The translations under genes were made by a program, and so were the position numbers. The notes under the pieces were generated by a model, which saw nothing but the letters and a program-made list of their open reading frames with translations, searched no databases and was not told the origin of the DNA. From Artemia franciscana (taxonomy: Eukaryota; Arthropoda; Branchiopoda; Anostraca; Artemiidae): 64,000 bases of DNA. Positions 21,128 to 35,038 of this stretch are shown here, piece by piece. Each line of letters opens with the position of its first letter. The first letter of the stretch is position 1. The stretch is from NCBI RefSeq assembly GCF_032884065.1, contig NC_088867.1, positions 24,726,018 through 24,790,017 on the forward strand. Reading direction: 5' to 3'.

Positions 21128-21850
21128 TATCTATCTGGCATGTACGCAGGGGGGGGGCCTTCAGGCCCGCCCCTCCCCCCGTAATTTTGTGAAATGTTGA
21201 ATTTCCCATGGTTTTTTGGGATTTCTGGCAAAAGTGGGACATTTATTAAGAATCTAGATACATGTGTGAAGCCTTTTTTGGGGAATTTTACTGCTTGCAA
21301 TTATCCGGTCAAGTCACTGCCCAATTATTAACCCATTTTCTGTCTAACTTTTTACCCTCTTTGAAGTAATTAGCAATTGTACTGTTATTTTATTTTTTTG
21401 TAAAGAGAGTTTGCTTTTCACAGCAAAATAGAATTATTCTTGATAGTAGGGCGTTTATCTCCCCCCCCCCTTTTCAGGATAAAGTACAGCTTTTATTGGA
21501 TCAATTTTGGAAACTATCATTTTTCATTAAAATCTACATTTTTGCAATAGAAGAACTACCCCCCACAGCACCCATATTGCACTGTTAACCCTAAATTTCC
21601 CTTTCAGTGGGATATAATAGATTAATAACTGGTTCTTAATCGCTATGAACATAACCTGAGCCTATAACGTACTTTTGAGGCTTCAGTCTTCTTCCCCCCA
21701 TCCGCTACAATATTACAGATTAAATTTAATCTGTATTTTCCGATATACGTGCTTTTTGCATTACTAAATAAAAAAAGTGCTACTATATATCTGCTGTTTC
21801 GAAGGTTTTGCCCCCCCCCCCCGAAAAAAAAATCCTGCGTACGTACCTGA
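21128..21850. mobile_element. Possible non-autonomous DNA transposon with short inverted ends
   Basis: The left end reads GGCATGTACGCAGGGGGG and the right end, reverse-complemented, AGGTACGTACGCAGGATTTT, both followed inward by long G or C runs. A CGTACGCAGG-type end with an adjoining G-run recalls hAT-like elements in invertebrates. The shared part is only about nine bases and no target duplication is evident, so the call is tentative. Confidence 0.35.
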
Positions 21851-22020
21851 TGTTTATGCAACTAATTGACATCTAACTATTTTTTCACTAGGCTTACTTT
21901 TCACGCCAACTTATTTCAGGCGATATTTTTTTTGCTATCTAGATAGTAACAACTTTTCTCTTTTATGCTAACTTAAATTGGTTAGTTTTTAAGTGAATCT
22001 GTTGCAGTAACTTATCCTCC

Positions 22021-23381
22021 ATTAACCAAAAATTATTTATATACGGATCAGCTAAGAAATGTCTCCTGAAGAAACTTGACACCACACCTCATGCAATCTT
22101 AAGAAGGGCCCTTGATGGCCTAAAATCTACTCCTATTGTAGCTATGTATTGTGAAGCAGGGATCCAGTCCCTTCACTCCAGAAGAAAATACCTCCTTGCA
22201 AGATATTTTGCTAAGAAAATAAGACTCAGGAACCATATTATCTACAAAGAAATTATCAGCCACCGCAACCCTGAAATCCACTTAAACCAACAGAGATGTC
22301 TTCTTTCCAGAGATTCCTTTGCCTCCCGGGCATGGAAGAGTTCATAGAGAATGGCAGGCTGACTGTCAATTTGGATGATGATTTGTCTTAGTGCCTCCAA
22401 AGGAATTAATCAATTGATTATTCCTAAGATCACCATCAAAAAAAGGAGGGCCTCCCCCAAGCACTGATGAAAATCATATTCCTGGGAAAGCTGGCAGAAT
22501 ATGAGGAATACATTCAAGTTTATACAGATGGCTCAAAGACAGTAACAAAATGCAGTTGTGCAGTAGTTATACCCTCCCAGAGCCTGTCTCTTTCATACCG
22601 TTTACCCCCTAACCTGACAATTTTCTCTTCAGAGCTTATGGCAATTAAGTTTTCACTTCAAGCCATATCAAGCCAAACAGAGAGCAAACATCAGAAGTAT
22701 ATTGTCTGCTCCGATTCACTTTCAGCTCTGGATTACCTCTCACACCAGCAACACCAAGCAAGAAATGTTGCCATTGAGATTGAAAATTTGGTTACTCAAC
22801 TTGCAAAAAAGGGTATATCTGTTCTATTGATATGGGTTCCAGCACACTGTGGTATAACAGGAAACGAACTAGCAGATCAGGCTGCAAAACAAGTCTCCCA
22901 ACTAGGCCTGATCACCCAAACCCCTATCACTGGTCCTGAACTTCTTTCTTCAATTAGCTCAAAAATTTTTGAAGAAGAAGAAGCCTGGCTCCATTCTTCT
23001 CATACTCAGCTCCTCGATCTCTATGATTATAAGCAGCCTTCAAAAGAAATGTACCTCACTTCTCGCATCCTTTCTACCTGCCTATTTCGTCTTAGATGTG
23101 GCCATGCAAAGACAAAATCAACACTATTCCAGTGGAAAATGGCTCCATCCCCCAACTGTGACACTTGTGGAGTGTCTGAAGATATACGTCACATCATCTT
23201 AAACTGTAGAAAATACGAAAAAGAGAGAGAAGTACTAAGAAATTGCTGTGAGAAGGTATTTAGTGCATTCACAATGCGTTCTGTTCTGGGACATCAAACG
23301 TCTCCTCCTTGGGATAAAAAACTAAGCACAAACCTATTAGGTAGATTTCTTAAGACTACTGGTTTGGTTCATTCCCTATAA
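22021..23381 (+). pseudogene. LINE-B: end of RT, RNase H and zinc-finger C-terminus
   Basis: The frame from about 22021 reads IYGSAKKCLLKKLD and continues to 22346 (RRALDGLKSTPIVAMYCEAG, LHSRRKYLLARYF), the region behind the RT of I-like LINEs. After a frame break at about 22346-22467 comes an RNase H domain: VYTDGSK with the first Asp, SSELMAIKFSL with Glu, IVCSDSLSALD with Asp, and WVPAHCGITGNELADQAAK with His and Asp. All four catalytic residues are present. A CDTC-x-H-x-C zinc knuckle (CDTCGVSEDIRHIILNC) follows. The protein ends at 23381. RNase H points to the I/LOA/R1 group. The element is 5'-truncated and degraded. Confidence 0.85.
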
Positions 23382-23790
23382 TTTTTTTCTTTTTTTTATT
23401 ATTGTTATTATTACCTGTTTAATAGGATTTTTAGAATTTCCCTATTTATCATTTTAGATATATTTTATCGACATTTGGTTGTATTGATATTGGTTATAAT
23501 GTGTAAAAATTGTATTACTTTTTATTATTGTGTTGTACATGTATTTTAATTGCTGTTTGACAATGCATAGTTGCAGTACTGTGATTCCCGTTTTTCAACG
23601 CAGTCAGTTGCTGTAGGCAAATAACCCCCCTCCATTAGCAAGTCAAGCGATACTGTTCTGGCTCAGTGAATACTGACTGAAGTGACACCCAAGCAAGCTA
23701 GTGATTATAAAAGGCACAGAACAACTGAGTGATACGAACGCATATGACCTATTGGTCAAACCCCAAACAACAACAGCAACAACCAAAAAT
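23382..23790 (+). mobile_element. LINE-B 3' untranslated region
   Basis: Non-coding, ending in a CAACAACAGCAACAACC tail near 23790, a plausible simple-repeat 3' end for the LINE. Confidence 0.45.
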
Positions 23791-26700
23791 GCAAACCAAA
23801 GATAATGTAACTTTGAATAATTTAACCCTACCCAAAGGAAGATTGTTTTTCAGTGGTAACTGGACTATTTAATTAAGCGCTATGAAACATCACCAAAACT
23901 GAAATCTTAGCCAAACTATAATAACCAAGTTAGTTTTAGTGATGAATCAAGGATGCATTTTCAGTGGTCATACGGATTACGCATGATTAAACATTTGCAG
24001 GCGTATTTAACAAGGTAATTACAACCTAGGATAATTCAGTCTAACCTAAATCAGAGATGAATTTTCTGATGTCATTTAGCTTTGTGACTCAGCATGGTCG
24101 AACGTACCCGATCGTAATTCACCAAATCATAACAACAAATTGTCTGTGATTATGATTTTTTTTTTACTTATTTGACAGTATTTGGACATTAAGGCGAAAA
24201 TATTGAATATAATATGACATTGCCCTTACAGAATTTTAGATTAAATCGACTTTTTTCTTTTCTCTTAAAGAATACTTGTAAAACATTATTTTTATTTGAA
24301 TTTTAGGTAAGGTAAACTCTAGGAAATACGAATTATGATTTCTAGAGGTAGTTCAAAGTGATCTTACAATTAGAATAACGCGCTTAAATTTATTTGTTGT
24401 TGACAACTTAAATTTGTTAGATATCTTATGTTTTTGAAGCTTTATTCAAAAATGAACACACAAAAAACAGACTTGTAACTACTTATTATGGTTTTTAATA
24501 GATGACTCAATCCAATTTCCTTTATGTGTTTGACAATTGCTTTAGATTTGTCCTAAATGGTGGTTATGTTCATTAAGTTCACTTTTGTACAAAATATCTA
24601 AACGGACATCATTGCTATTATCAATCTAATCTCGTTCTCATCCCATTCATATGTTAATACAAGCTCTAATATGATATTTACTGCTCTTATTTTCACTTTA
24701 CTTTCTAATCTGTTAATGTCCAAGAGTTTGAAATCGCGTATTGTTGTAATATTAAACTGTAGAGGCAACATACCACTTCTTAGGAATTGGGATTCTTATT
24801 GAATTCCTTTTGGTATTTATACGGTATCCTATAATTACCATTCCTTTCAGATATTAAAAAGGAGTTCAAGCATTTCATGTCTCTTATGATGACATTCTAT
24901 GTTATTTTGAAAAGAATGTGAAAAACCAAAATGATCATCATCATTACTTTTCTTTCCTTAGTCTCTTCTTTCGACCTTTCTCCTTGATTGACTATTTTTA
25001 TGAGTTTTCTTGAAATGACGTTGGTACTTCTTCTGTCTTCAGCCTACTTTGATAATTATCTCTCTCTTCTATTGCTCGAGATATTTTATTGTGAGGTGTG
25101 GAGAGGTGTCTGAAATGTCAAACATAATTTTCTCATCATAATATCTAGTTGTTTAAAGCGGATCTTTTATTTGACAAGTGTTGCTCCTGTGGGATCCCTT
25201 TTGCCTTTTGTTAAGGTATGCATATCAGTGTAATTGCAAAATTCAAACTGGAAATATTTCCAAATTAGTGGGAGAGCTGTTATCTCCTAATCAACCATAA
25301 TGGCTATTTAGTTGAAAAATCTATTCCCAAATAAATGTAGGGTGAATTTCTGCTCCATTTTTAATCTAAATACCTATCATGAGATGTTTGCAAATAAATC
25401 CCGAATAATCCACTATCAAGAAATCAGACGCCCTTTCTCCCAGCCAAAATATTTGCCTTCTTTACCCGTCCCATTCCGTCATACCATTGTTATGCGTCCA
25501 AATATGCGATGGCGTATAACTTGCTACAGTAGCCGCCATTGGGCTACGAAACGGAAATAAGAACCACTGGTTTGGACCTTAAGGGTCTAGTGCCGTCATA
25601 CTTTCATGCTTATACACCATTCTTCAACGGGGTTGGACAGGCAATAAATCATTCCTTGATAAAACAACAAAGGTCTGCCTATTCTTTTTTAGTTTAATAA
25701 AGTTAACATCGTTTCTCAATTAAACATAAAAATCTGAGAATGAACTAGAAAGAAGCTTTGCAAACAAAACAGACCAATAGCTCATTATTTGATGGAAGAA
25801 ATTTTTCACTATTTGGAGTTTTTGTTTGCCTATTGATTTTTATTTATATCTCAAATTTTAGTGATTTTACCTCGGATGAGTCATTTTTTTGTAACTTGCC
25901 GGCAACTCTGTAATACTAGTACGTTTATTCCGTGAGGGTTACTAACTATCACTCTTTTGTGTTTTTTTTTCGAACTTTTTTACATCATTTCACTCTTTCA
26001 CTCAAGTGACGGGGAGAATCTTTCCTTTTGCAGATTTTGAACTAAAATCTCTATTATCACCCTTTTGCAGAATAAAGATGGTAAAAGCTTTAACGAAAAA
26101 TTGCAAAGTAAATAACTCGAATCAAGCGGTATAAATGCTCCCTGGTACTATTCTCTCTTGCCTCTGCTTTGTCCCAGTCGTCCAGTCACCTTTCCGGCAC
26201 ATTATGTCAAAAGGAGAAGAAAAATGATCAAGTGGAGGGTAAAATTATGAGCCACCTTAGCAGTCTACATAAATATAAAAAGAAATTCTTTATAAAAAAA
26301 ACAACCATTGTTCTTGAATATTAAAAAGTAAGCATACCCCCCTACTGGAAAAGTAGATCAAAAAGCAACCACCAGAACATAACTATTGTAATATCTAATT
26401 TGTTACTCTTAAAGTTGATTTTAAAGTTGATTTTAGTTGAATAACTAAAAAGTTATTCTGAATATGGCCCATAATGCCAAAGTGACAGAAAGAAGGAAAA
26501 TTGAGGATATGTGGTTTCAGCCATATTGGCCTCTGACAAGTAAAAGATTGACAAATGAGAATATAGATATTTTATTAGGTTAACCCAAACAGATCAGACA
26601 ATTTTCTTTGAGATTTCAAAAGGGCCCAAACGCTCTTAATGACTAAAGTATCTTGTACCCGACTATAGCTGAACATTTTCTTTGTTTATTGGTATGCTTT

Positions 26701-27695
26701 GGATGTCTTTTGTAGCTAGGATAATTTTAAGGCTAATAGCCAAGCCCAACTTTTAGAAGGTCTCTATTTTTAAGAGCTTTTCAGATTACTACGTATATAA
26801 CATAAATAATGCTTACAATCGACGGGCTCACTTAAAAGTCGCCAGAAGTATTTGACATTTCATACGTAATATTATAGGACAGGTGGCATATAGTCCAGAA
26901 ACGGACAGAATGACCTACAAGAAAACCAGGATCTTGTTAGGCAGGAAACTGTAAGTTGCGGCAGACCGCAATTATGCTATTGATATCCCTAAAAGTATTG
27001 TTAAACAAATTTTGAAGCAGTGGACCCCACTCCCCATGTTCTTCATGAACTCTAAAGAAGGTGACGCAGCTGGAGATTGAGGAGTTAAAGAAAATGCTTC
27101 AAAATATCATACTTCCTTGTGACACCTTAATAACAATTAGTCTATACTTTCTTTTGTTTGTCCTAAAAAGAGCCAATATTCTGAATAAAGTATTTAAGGT
27201 AGTTAAAACACGTATCCACATGCTTTTTGAGAGCTTATGATGTACTTATTTATCGCTACTCAAGTATTCGCTCTTGACATCCATTCAAAGATTGAATAAT
27301 CCAAGGCTATTTTTGGCAGTTTGAAGTTCATATCAGATGTACTTTATAACATGCAGAGCCTGACTTATTGAGCAATGAACGGGCTAAACGGATCTCGGTG
27401 GGTTGTCCTAGTTTGTTTGCAGGAATGTGCTCAAAAACGAGTAAGCAGATAGACCACAACGATTCGACGGTAGAAAACCTTGAATGTTTAAAGCCAAATG
27501 CTCTCTAATTGGAGATATGAACTTCCTCGTTCACCCGTCTCAACGATTTTCAATTTTAGTGGTAACGAAGAGGTGGGATCTGGTAAAATGTGCAGTTTAA
27601 TTAAAAATCAGTGGTTCATACTTTGAAAAAGACAACAAGATTTTATGATGATGGCCAGAGATGAATGTTGAGAAGATCCATTTGTTTTTTGGTCA
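23791..27695. other. 3.9 kb without recognised feature
   Basis: Apparently unique AT-rich DNA. The 25312-25560 open frame has no recognisable motif. No repeat of the window is represented here, which makes it the longest repeat-poor stretch. Confidence 0.5.
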
Positions 27696-29396
27696 TCAAA
27701 CAGTTCGTGGTAACGAACTGTAGTAAGGAGCGACCCGGGTCAGTAGTAACCAAAACTCTAAAAAATGTAATTTTGATACCATTAGTTACATAAAAAAAAT
27801 TTCATTTTTACGCCGATTCTTAATATATAAGTTTCATCAAGTTTTGTTTTACCCATCAAAATTTAAGGGGCTGAGAAAATTTGCCTTATTTTAAAAAATG
27901 GAAGGAAACAGCCACTAAAAGTCAAAAAAGTTTAACGAAAATCACATCATGAGATTCAGCGTATCAGAGAACCCTACTGTAGAAGTTTCAAGCTCCTATC
28001 TACAGAAATGCGGAATTTTGTATTTTTTTTTTTTTTTTGCCAGAAGGCAGATCACGGATGCGTGTTTACTTGTTTTTTCTTTTCCCCAGGGGTGATCGTA
28101 TCGAACCAGTGGTCCTAGAATGTCACGAGAGGGCTCCTTCTCACAGAAATTAAAAGCTCTAGTGCTCTTTTTAAATGATTAAAAAATTGGAGGGCACCTA
28201 GGCACCCTCCTACGCTCATCTTTCCCAAAGTTACTAAATCAAAATTTTGAGATAGCAATTTTGTTCAGTATGGTACAAAAATTTAATAATTATGTCTTTG
28301 GGGACGACTGACTCCCTCACAGTCCCCGGGGGAGGGGCTGCAAGTCACAAACTTTGACCATTCTTTACATAAAGTACTGGTTATTGGGATATGTACGGAT
28401 GATTTCACGGGGACTTTTTCGCTTTAAAGGGGGGTCGGAGGAGGAGGTTACGTTGGAGGATTGCTCCATGGAGGAATTTATCATGAGGAAAGAAAATTTC
28501 CATGAAGGGTCCGCCAGATTTTCTAGCATTCTTTAAAAGAATAATGAAAAAATAAATAAATAAAAAGTTTTTTGCGGTGGAGGTAAGGAGCAGCATTAGA
28601 ACCTAAAACGAACAGAAATTTTTACGCTTATAAGGGGCTTCGTCTCCTCCACAATACCTCACTCTTTATGCTGAAGTATCTTTAGTAATTTCAACTATTT
28701 ATTTTTCGGCGTTTGTGATTCAGGGGCCATTCTTAAAAAATTGGGACCAAGTTGAATCTTAAGTGTAAAGAGCGAGGTATTCACGAGGGAGAGCACCCCC
28801 CTCATATACGTAATAAAAATATACAATTATAGAATTTCGTTATGAAAGTTAATTCGTAAGTTACGTATATTTATTACTAATAAAAATCTTCGTAAAAAAA
28901 GTTCTAGTTGCCTTTTTAAGTAGCCAAAAGTTGGAGTGCAACTAAGCTTCCTTCTCCACTTTTTATTTAACAAAATCATCTGGTCAAAACTACGAGAAAG
29001 CCTTTTAGCGAAAAAAAAAAATACTGTGCAAATTTCGTTTTAATTATTCATGTACGGTGAGCCAAAATCAAAATATGCATTAATTCAAAAACGTTCAGAA
29101 ATTAAATGAAAAAAAACAAGTTTTTTAACTGCAAGTAAGGAGCAACATTAAAACTTAAACCGAACAGAAATTATTCCGTTTATGAAGGGGTTTTCCCCTC
29201 CCCAGTGCCTCGCTCTTTACGCGAAATTTTTAATTTTTTTTTAAAGTAGAGTTGTGAGAAAGAGTCAAACTTTAGCATAAAGAGCAAGGTATTGAGGAGG
29301 GCACAACCCCTTTCATAAACGGAATGATTTTTGTTCGTTCTAAATTTTAATGTCGCTCCTTACTTGCAGTTAAAAAACTTGTTTTTTTTCATTTAA
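27696..29396 (-). mobile_element. FB17 foldback element, copy C
   Basis: 1.70 kb. Minus-strand 3' end TCAAACAGTTCGTGG at 27696 with A before it, and 5' end ATTTAA at 29391-29396. The foldback hairpin lies at about 29100-29390. The arms share TGCAAGTAAGGAG in place of TGAAAGTAAGGAG, a copy-specific change on both sides. Confidence 0.85.
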
Positions 29397-30227
29397 TCCG
29401 TAAAAAAGATCCGCAAAAAATATGCAATAAGGTTTAAAGAGTTGCTTGAAATTATGCATAGTTTAATTACTTTGCCACGGTCTGGTGCATAGGGTAGCAA
29501 AAATTATCTCAGCTCAACAGCCTGGTAACGAAGCACGGAAACCGACTATTGGCTGAAACAGTACAGGAGTATTTTATTTCAAGCAGTACATTCGCTGTGT
29601 AGACAGTTGGCTACTTTCTTGTGCTCTGTCCAGAAAGCTACACATATATACAAATTTTTACAACAGCAGTCTATTTTCTTGTAAGGTGCCCAGAAATCTA
29701 CATGTACCTGGGAAGAAGTTTTTAAAAAAGAAAAAATGGAAAAAATCCTGTTGAAAAAGAGGAAAAAAATTTATGAGTGACTGAGGCTTTATTCTTGGCA
29801 GATCCAAAATTGAATAAAAAGTTACTTGGTCATACATGATTATCTGCGGTAGTAACCAAGGAGTGTGTTTGAGATCTGAACTGCGGTTGTTTGCATGATT
29901 GCTTTGATGTCAGAAATAATTTTGATCTTAGTTCAGTTGAAGGTCCGAAAAATAAAAAAAATAAAACATGCAAATATCTAGCACATTCATACCTTTTGAT
30001 CATGAAAATACTGAAATTAATGATGTTACTAATTTTCTATTAGAAGTTCATTAAAGTAGGGAACCGTCCTAACTTTTATTTCAAGCGGATTTTAAAAAGT
30101 TTAATTCGTTTTTTTTTAATGTTTAACGGCAATAGGTAAGTTATAATCACTAAATGAAGCAACAGAGATGAAAAGAGAGGAAGGGTAGCGTACGTTTAAA
30201 TGTTTAGACTCCAGTCTCTTTGAGGGA
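29397..30227. other. No recognised feature
   Basis: About 830 bases between two FB17 copies in opposite orientation; no coding or repeat signal. Confidence 0.5.
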
Positions 30228-31965
30228 TTAAAAAAAAAAACAACATTTTTTTTAACTGAAAGTAAGGAGCGATATTGAAACTTAAAACGAACAGAAACTA
30301 TTCCGTATATGAAATGGGTTGTCCCCTCCGCAATCCCTCGCTCTTTACGCTAAAGTTTTTAATTGTTTTAAAAAGTAGAATTGTGGCAAAGAGTCAACCT
30401 TTAGCGGAAAGAGCGAGGGGTTGCGGAGGGGACAACCTATTTCATATACGGAGTAATTTCTCTTCGTTTTAAGTTTTAATGTTGCTCCTTACTTTCAGTT
30501 AAAAAAATAGTTGTTTTTTATTTCTTTATTTAAAAAAATTGTTTTTTTTATTTAATTTCTGAAAGTTTTTGAATTAATGCATGTTTGATTTTGGCTCTCC
30601 GCACATAAATTATTAAAATGAAATTTGCATATTAATTCTTTTTTTTGGCTAAATGGCTTTCTCTTAGTTTTGATCAGACAATTTTGAGAAATAAGGGGTG
30701 GGGAAGGAGGCCTAGTTGCCCTCCAATTTTTCGGTTACTTAAAAACGCAACTAGAACTTTTAAGTTTTAACGAACGTTTTTATTAGTAAAAAATATACGT
30801 AACTTAAAAATTAACTTACGTAACAAACTTTTATATTCTTAAATTTTTATTTTGTATATGTGGGGGTTTGTCCCCTCGTTAATACCTCGCTCTTTACGCT
30901 AAATTTTAAGTTTTTTCCCAATTCTTTAAGAATGACCCCTGAATCAGAAAGGCCGTAGAATAAATAGTTGAAACTACTAAAAATGCTTTAGCATAAAGAG
31001 CGAGCTATATCTCCTCCTAAATACCTCGCTCTTCATGCTAAAGTATTTTTCGAACCCATGATATGCGGAATAATCTCTGTTCGTTTTAAGTTATAATGCT
31101 ACTCCTTGCTTTCAATTGAAAAAACTTTGTCATGTTTATTTTTATATTTTTTTTTATAGTAATGCTAGAAAATCCCGCTCCCTTTTAATGGAATTTCTCT
31201 TCCTCCAAGATATATTCCTCTAAGGAAAGATCCTCCCAAATAGCCCCTCCCCTCAAACCCACCCCAAAACCAAAAAATCCCTCTGAAAACATCTGTAAAC
31301 TTCCCAATAACCATTACTATATGTAAACACTGGTCAAAGTTTGTAACTTGCAGCCCATCCCCCAGGGACTGTTGGGGGAGTAGGTCATCCCCAAATATAT
31401 AGTTATTATGGTTTTTACTATGCGGAACAAAATTGCTCTCTCAATATTTTAATCCGTTGACTTTGGGGAAAAATGAGCGTGGGAGGGGGCCTATGTGCCC
31501 TCCAATTTTTTGGTCACTTAAAAAGGTCACTAGGACTTTTCATTTCCCTTGGGTGACATTCTAGGACAACTTGTTCGATACGATGACCAAAAGAACAAAA
31601 AAACATGCACCAGTGAACTGTCTTCTGGCAAAAAATACGAAATTCCACATTTTTGTAGATAGGAGCTTGAAATTTTCTTTATAGGGTTCTGTGATAAGCT
31701 GAATGCAATGGTGTGATTTTCGTTAAGGTTCTATGGCTTTTAGGGGGTGTTTCTCCCTATTTTCCAAAACAAGTCAAATTTTCTCAGGCTCGCAACTTTT
31801 GATGACAAAGACTAAATTTGATGAAACTTATATATTTAAAATCAGCAGGAAAATTCAATTCTTTTGATGTATCTTTTAGCATCAAAATACTGTTTTTTTA
31901 TAGAGTTTCGTTTACTATTGAGCCGTGTCGCTCCTTTCTACAGTTTGTTACCAGGAACTGTCTGA
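30228..31965 (+). mobile_element. FB17 foldback element, copy D
   Basis: 1.74 kb, TTAAAAAAAA to CTGTCTGA. The hairpin (30240-30525) keeps GTTGTCCCCTCCGCAA/TTGCGGAGGGGACAAC in both arms. Mid-body differences in the second, imperfect palindrome resemble those of copy A1, so A1 and D form a subgroup. Confidence 0.85.
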
Positions 31966-32399
31966 AAATCGTTCTTCTTTTCGTTCAATTTTCATTTTCT
32001 TGAAACGTTCGCAGTTGGCAACGTTAATTTCATATTCCCAAATCCCAAGAAGAATAGAAAGGCTTAAATGTAGGCTAATTCGTGATTATTTTAGTGTTAA
32101 GTTTACTTGTTAGATATCCCGTAAATCCGGCAGATCTATTTTCTTCTGACCAATAGCCTTCTCCAGAATGTCTCTTAGTCCGAAATAGGCACCAATCTAG
32201 ATTTTAAAATGTGGATAGTAGCCTATCACAAAGGAAGGAAACATGATAGGCTACTAGCCTATGGTTAAAGAAACACAGGCTTGTTTAGCCTATATTATAA
32301 AATAAGAATTTATTATTTCAGTATTTTCTTTTAGTTTTGTGTATAATCTAGGAGTGAAATTGCTGTAAAATTCTAGACTAGCTGCTTTTTTTCTATATT

Positions 32400-32960
32400 T
32401 GAAAGGGGTTAGGTTAGGAAAATTAAAATTTCAAGGATGGATCTACAGACTAAAGTGTGTCTGTGGAAGGTATCTTGAGTACCTATCTCCACTCCTTCTC
32501 CCTCTAGAGGCATTGATCTTTGATAACCCTTAAAAAACTACATTAGTACTTTAAAATTGCCTTAAATGTCACCTTTGAGAAAATCTAAGGATTTTCTATC
32601 CTTGTAAATGTTACAGAAGTTTAACCATGCAAAATAGAATTTCTGCTTAAATGAATTTTAGGAAAAGTAGGCCTATTGGTAAAAATCTAGATGAGCTAAT
32701 TTTTGCTAGGCCTAGGCTATCTTAGAAAGTGGCCAGGCTAGGAAAATGAAACTCTCAGGGATGGATCAACAGACTAAAGTCTGTCTAAAAAGGAATTATG
32801 ATGTACCTGCCTCTACTCTTTCTCTCTCTAGAGGCCATTGACCTATGAAGATCTTATTGTTTTATAAGTGAGACCTTGCAAAATTGATCTTCTGCTTAAA
32901 TGAAGCACAAGAAAGTGTTGATATTTGTCTAGCTAACTGCAGGAAGATAAGAAAATGTAT
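32400..32960 (+). repeat. Tandem duplication, two units of about 330 bp
   Basis: GGTTAGGAAAATTAAAATTTC, GGATGGATCTACAGACTAAAG and CCTCTAGAGGCATTGA (32405-32515) recur in the same order at 32730-32840, followed in both by CTTCTGCTTAAATGAA-type sequence. A smaller pair, TAATATGCAGAATAATYATA, repeats at about 32982 and 33101. Confidence 0.7.
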
Positions 32961-33175
32961 TGATAAAACAATTCTCACTTTGTAATATGCAGAATAATTA
33001 TACTTGACACATTTTGCATGCAGCCCCCTAACCCTCCCTAATATGCAAATATATAGCCCAAATTATATATTTCTTCTCTCAGAAAGCAATTTTTACTTTA
33101 TAATATGCAGAATAATCATAGTTAACCTATTTTGCCTTACCCCCCCCCCCTCAGATGTACAAATTACATGTTTCC

Positions 33176-33870
33176 TATCTTGTCTCAGAATAGGACTGCA
33201 TCCCAGTTTGTTTCAACCTATGTACCTGTAAATTGAATCAACTATGACAAGCAAAACAAATTATGGGTGGCATAATGCATTGAAAAAGATAGAATTTTGG
33301 TTATCTCTTTGCACAGGGTCAGGGGTAAAATATAGCAAGACTGCATCTAAAATATGTTAGCTATGTTTTTTCTTCATATTATGAAGTGCAAATTGTTTTC
33401 TTCCATATCTCAAGGTAGCTATCCTGGCAATTACCAAAGTGTTTTCAGCTTCACAGCTTTGCTTGGTCCTAATTTAAGGGGTTTCAAAGATCTGCAATGA
33501 CATTATGTAAATTTAGTAAAAAAACAAAAGTCATTGATGTGGCTTAAGATTTCCCCTCAAATAGCAGGAATTGCATTTTTAAAATTAAAACCAGAAAAAA
33601 AAATTTGAAAAATAAGGCATAATTTTATTTTGAAAAAAAATTTCTTAAGATAAAACTTATCAAGTGGATAAATTTCTAAGATATAGTAATTAGAAGAGGT
33701 TCAACATAGTAGCTTGGAAATACTTTCCTAGGGTATGTTTTTGTCCCTAGATAGGGACTAGTTCTACTAGTTCTGTCACTATTGCTCCAATTACTACTTC
33801 TATATCAACTATTTGTTAGGCTAACAAAAATTTCAAAGAAGAATATCAATATACAAGTTATAAAAAGAGC
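33176..33870. other. No recognised feature
   Basis: AT-rich sequence; no coding or repeat signal. Confidence 0.45.
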
Positions 33871-34460
33871 ATATCTACAATATCATAGCAATGGCTAATT
33901 ATATTAAGTTGAGTAATTATACTACTGCTATGGCTACTATGACAACTATATTTAAGCGTATGAAGGTGAAATTTTTAGATACTATTTCTGAAAATTTCTG
34001 TTGTGCTGATGACAACCTGCTATTCATTTGTAGGTCTTCAAAAGGACAGCAGCAATATCTTAGGTACAGTTTTTTGTGTGAAATTAAAAATTACACAATA
34101 CTTGTTGTGGGTGATTTTGAACTAATCAAAACACAATATTTGCATTATAATACTACTGCTTCTACTCCTACAGCGACTTCTATTGCTATTACCATTATTA
34201 CTGCTTATCATTACTATGAACTCTGCTCCTTTGGCTACTAGTATAACTACTGGTGCTACTACTACTAATAATAAACCTAAGAGTCTTAAGGCAAAAAATT
34301 TGGGGAACTTTGTAACTTTATTGAATTAAATCAAAACTCACTATGCCCTCGTACATTGTCAAGAGGACAAGTTGTTATGTGCATACTGCTACTATTGCTA
34401 TTACTGCTACTGCAACTATTGTTTCTACACAAGATAAGGCTATTAAAGTTTAAATGAACT
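33830..34460 (+). repeat. Trinucleotide-rich repeat, short copy
   Basis: Contains ACTACTGCTATGGCT-type trinucleotide stretches, a middle part (GAAATTTTTAGATACTATTTC ... GACAACCTGC) and CTAATAATAAACC. Its reverse complement forms the start of the array at 41450-43080. The open frame at 33891-34241 is rich in T and A residues because of the repeat and is not proposed as a gene. Confidence 0.65.
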
Positions 34461-34749
34461 TTTAAAATAAAATAAAAATGAACTATGACCATGTAAATTT
34501 TTATTAGGATGACAAAGCAATATCACATAACAGCTTAAATTATTAAGTTAGATTTTTTGGGGTAAGTTTTGACAGATTTTGAACAAGCCAGAAGATACTA
34601 TGTCTATACTTTTTATTCTAATTCACAGGTACTTAACTAATGACAATAAGGGCATTAAGTTGAAAAGTTTGGAGGTAATTTCAATTGAATGAAAAAACTA
34701 TGTGCAGGCAAGTATTAAAGGGCATATAAGCAATATTATATGCAGCACT

Positions 34750-34990
34750 GCTCTATCATAGCAAGTAATATCTTTGATATTTTAAGGGAGCTGATTTCAT
34801 GGAAATTAAATGTTCTAGTATCCTTTTTAAGAGCTAAAAGTGATTGGAGGAAAATCAGCCCTCCAATTTAGTTCATAACTTTCTAAATACTTCCAGTCAA
34901 AATTTAGGATAGCCATTTTTTTCAGCATAGCTGAACTGTCTTGTAACTGTATCTTTTGGGCTATTGGGTAGGTTAACCCCCCATGGCTAT
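34750..34990 (-). mobile_element. FB17 fragment (body)
   Basis: Diverged minus-strand body: ATGGAAATTAAATGTTCTAG, GGAGGAAAATCAGCCCTCC and a TTTTTTCAGCATAGCTGAAC part corresponding to the GACTATGCTGAACAAAATGG region of full copies. Confidence 0.5.
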
Positions 34991-35038
34991 GCAGTTTGCC
35001 CATTGTGTTTAAAAACTAAATGTTGCCTTAAGAATAAA

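Noticed and set aside
33891-34241. 116-codon open frame rich in threonine and alanine
   Set aside because: It is produced by the trinucleotide-rich repeat that recurs in reverse at 41450-43080.
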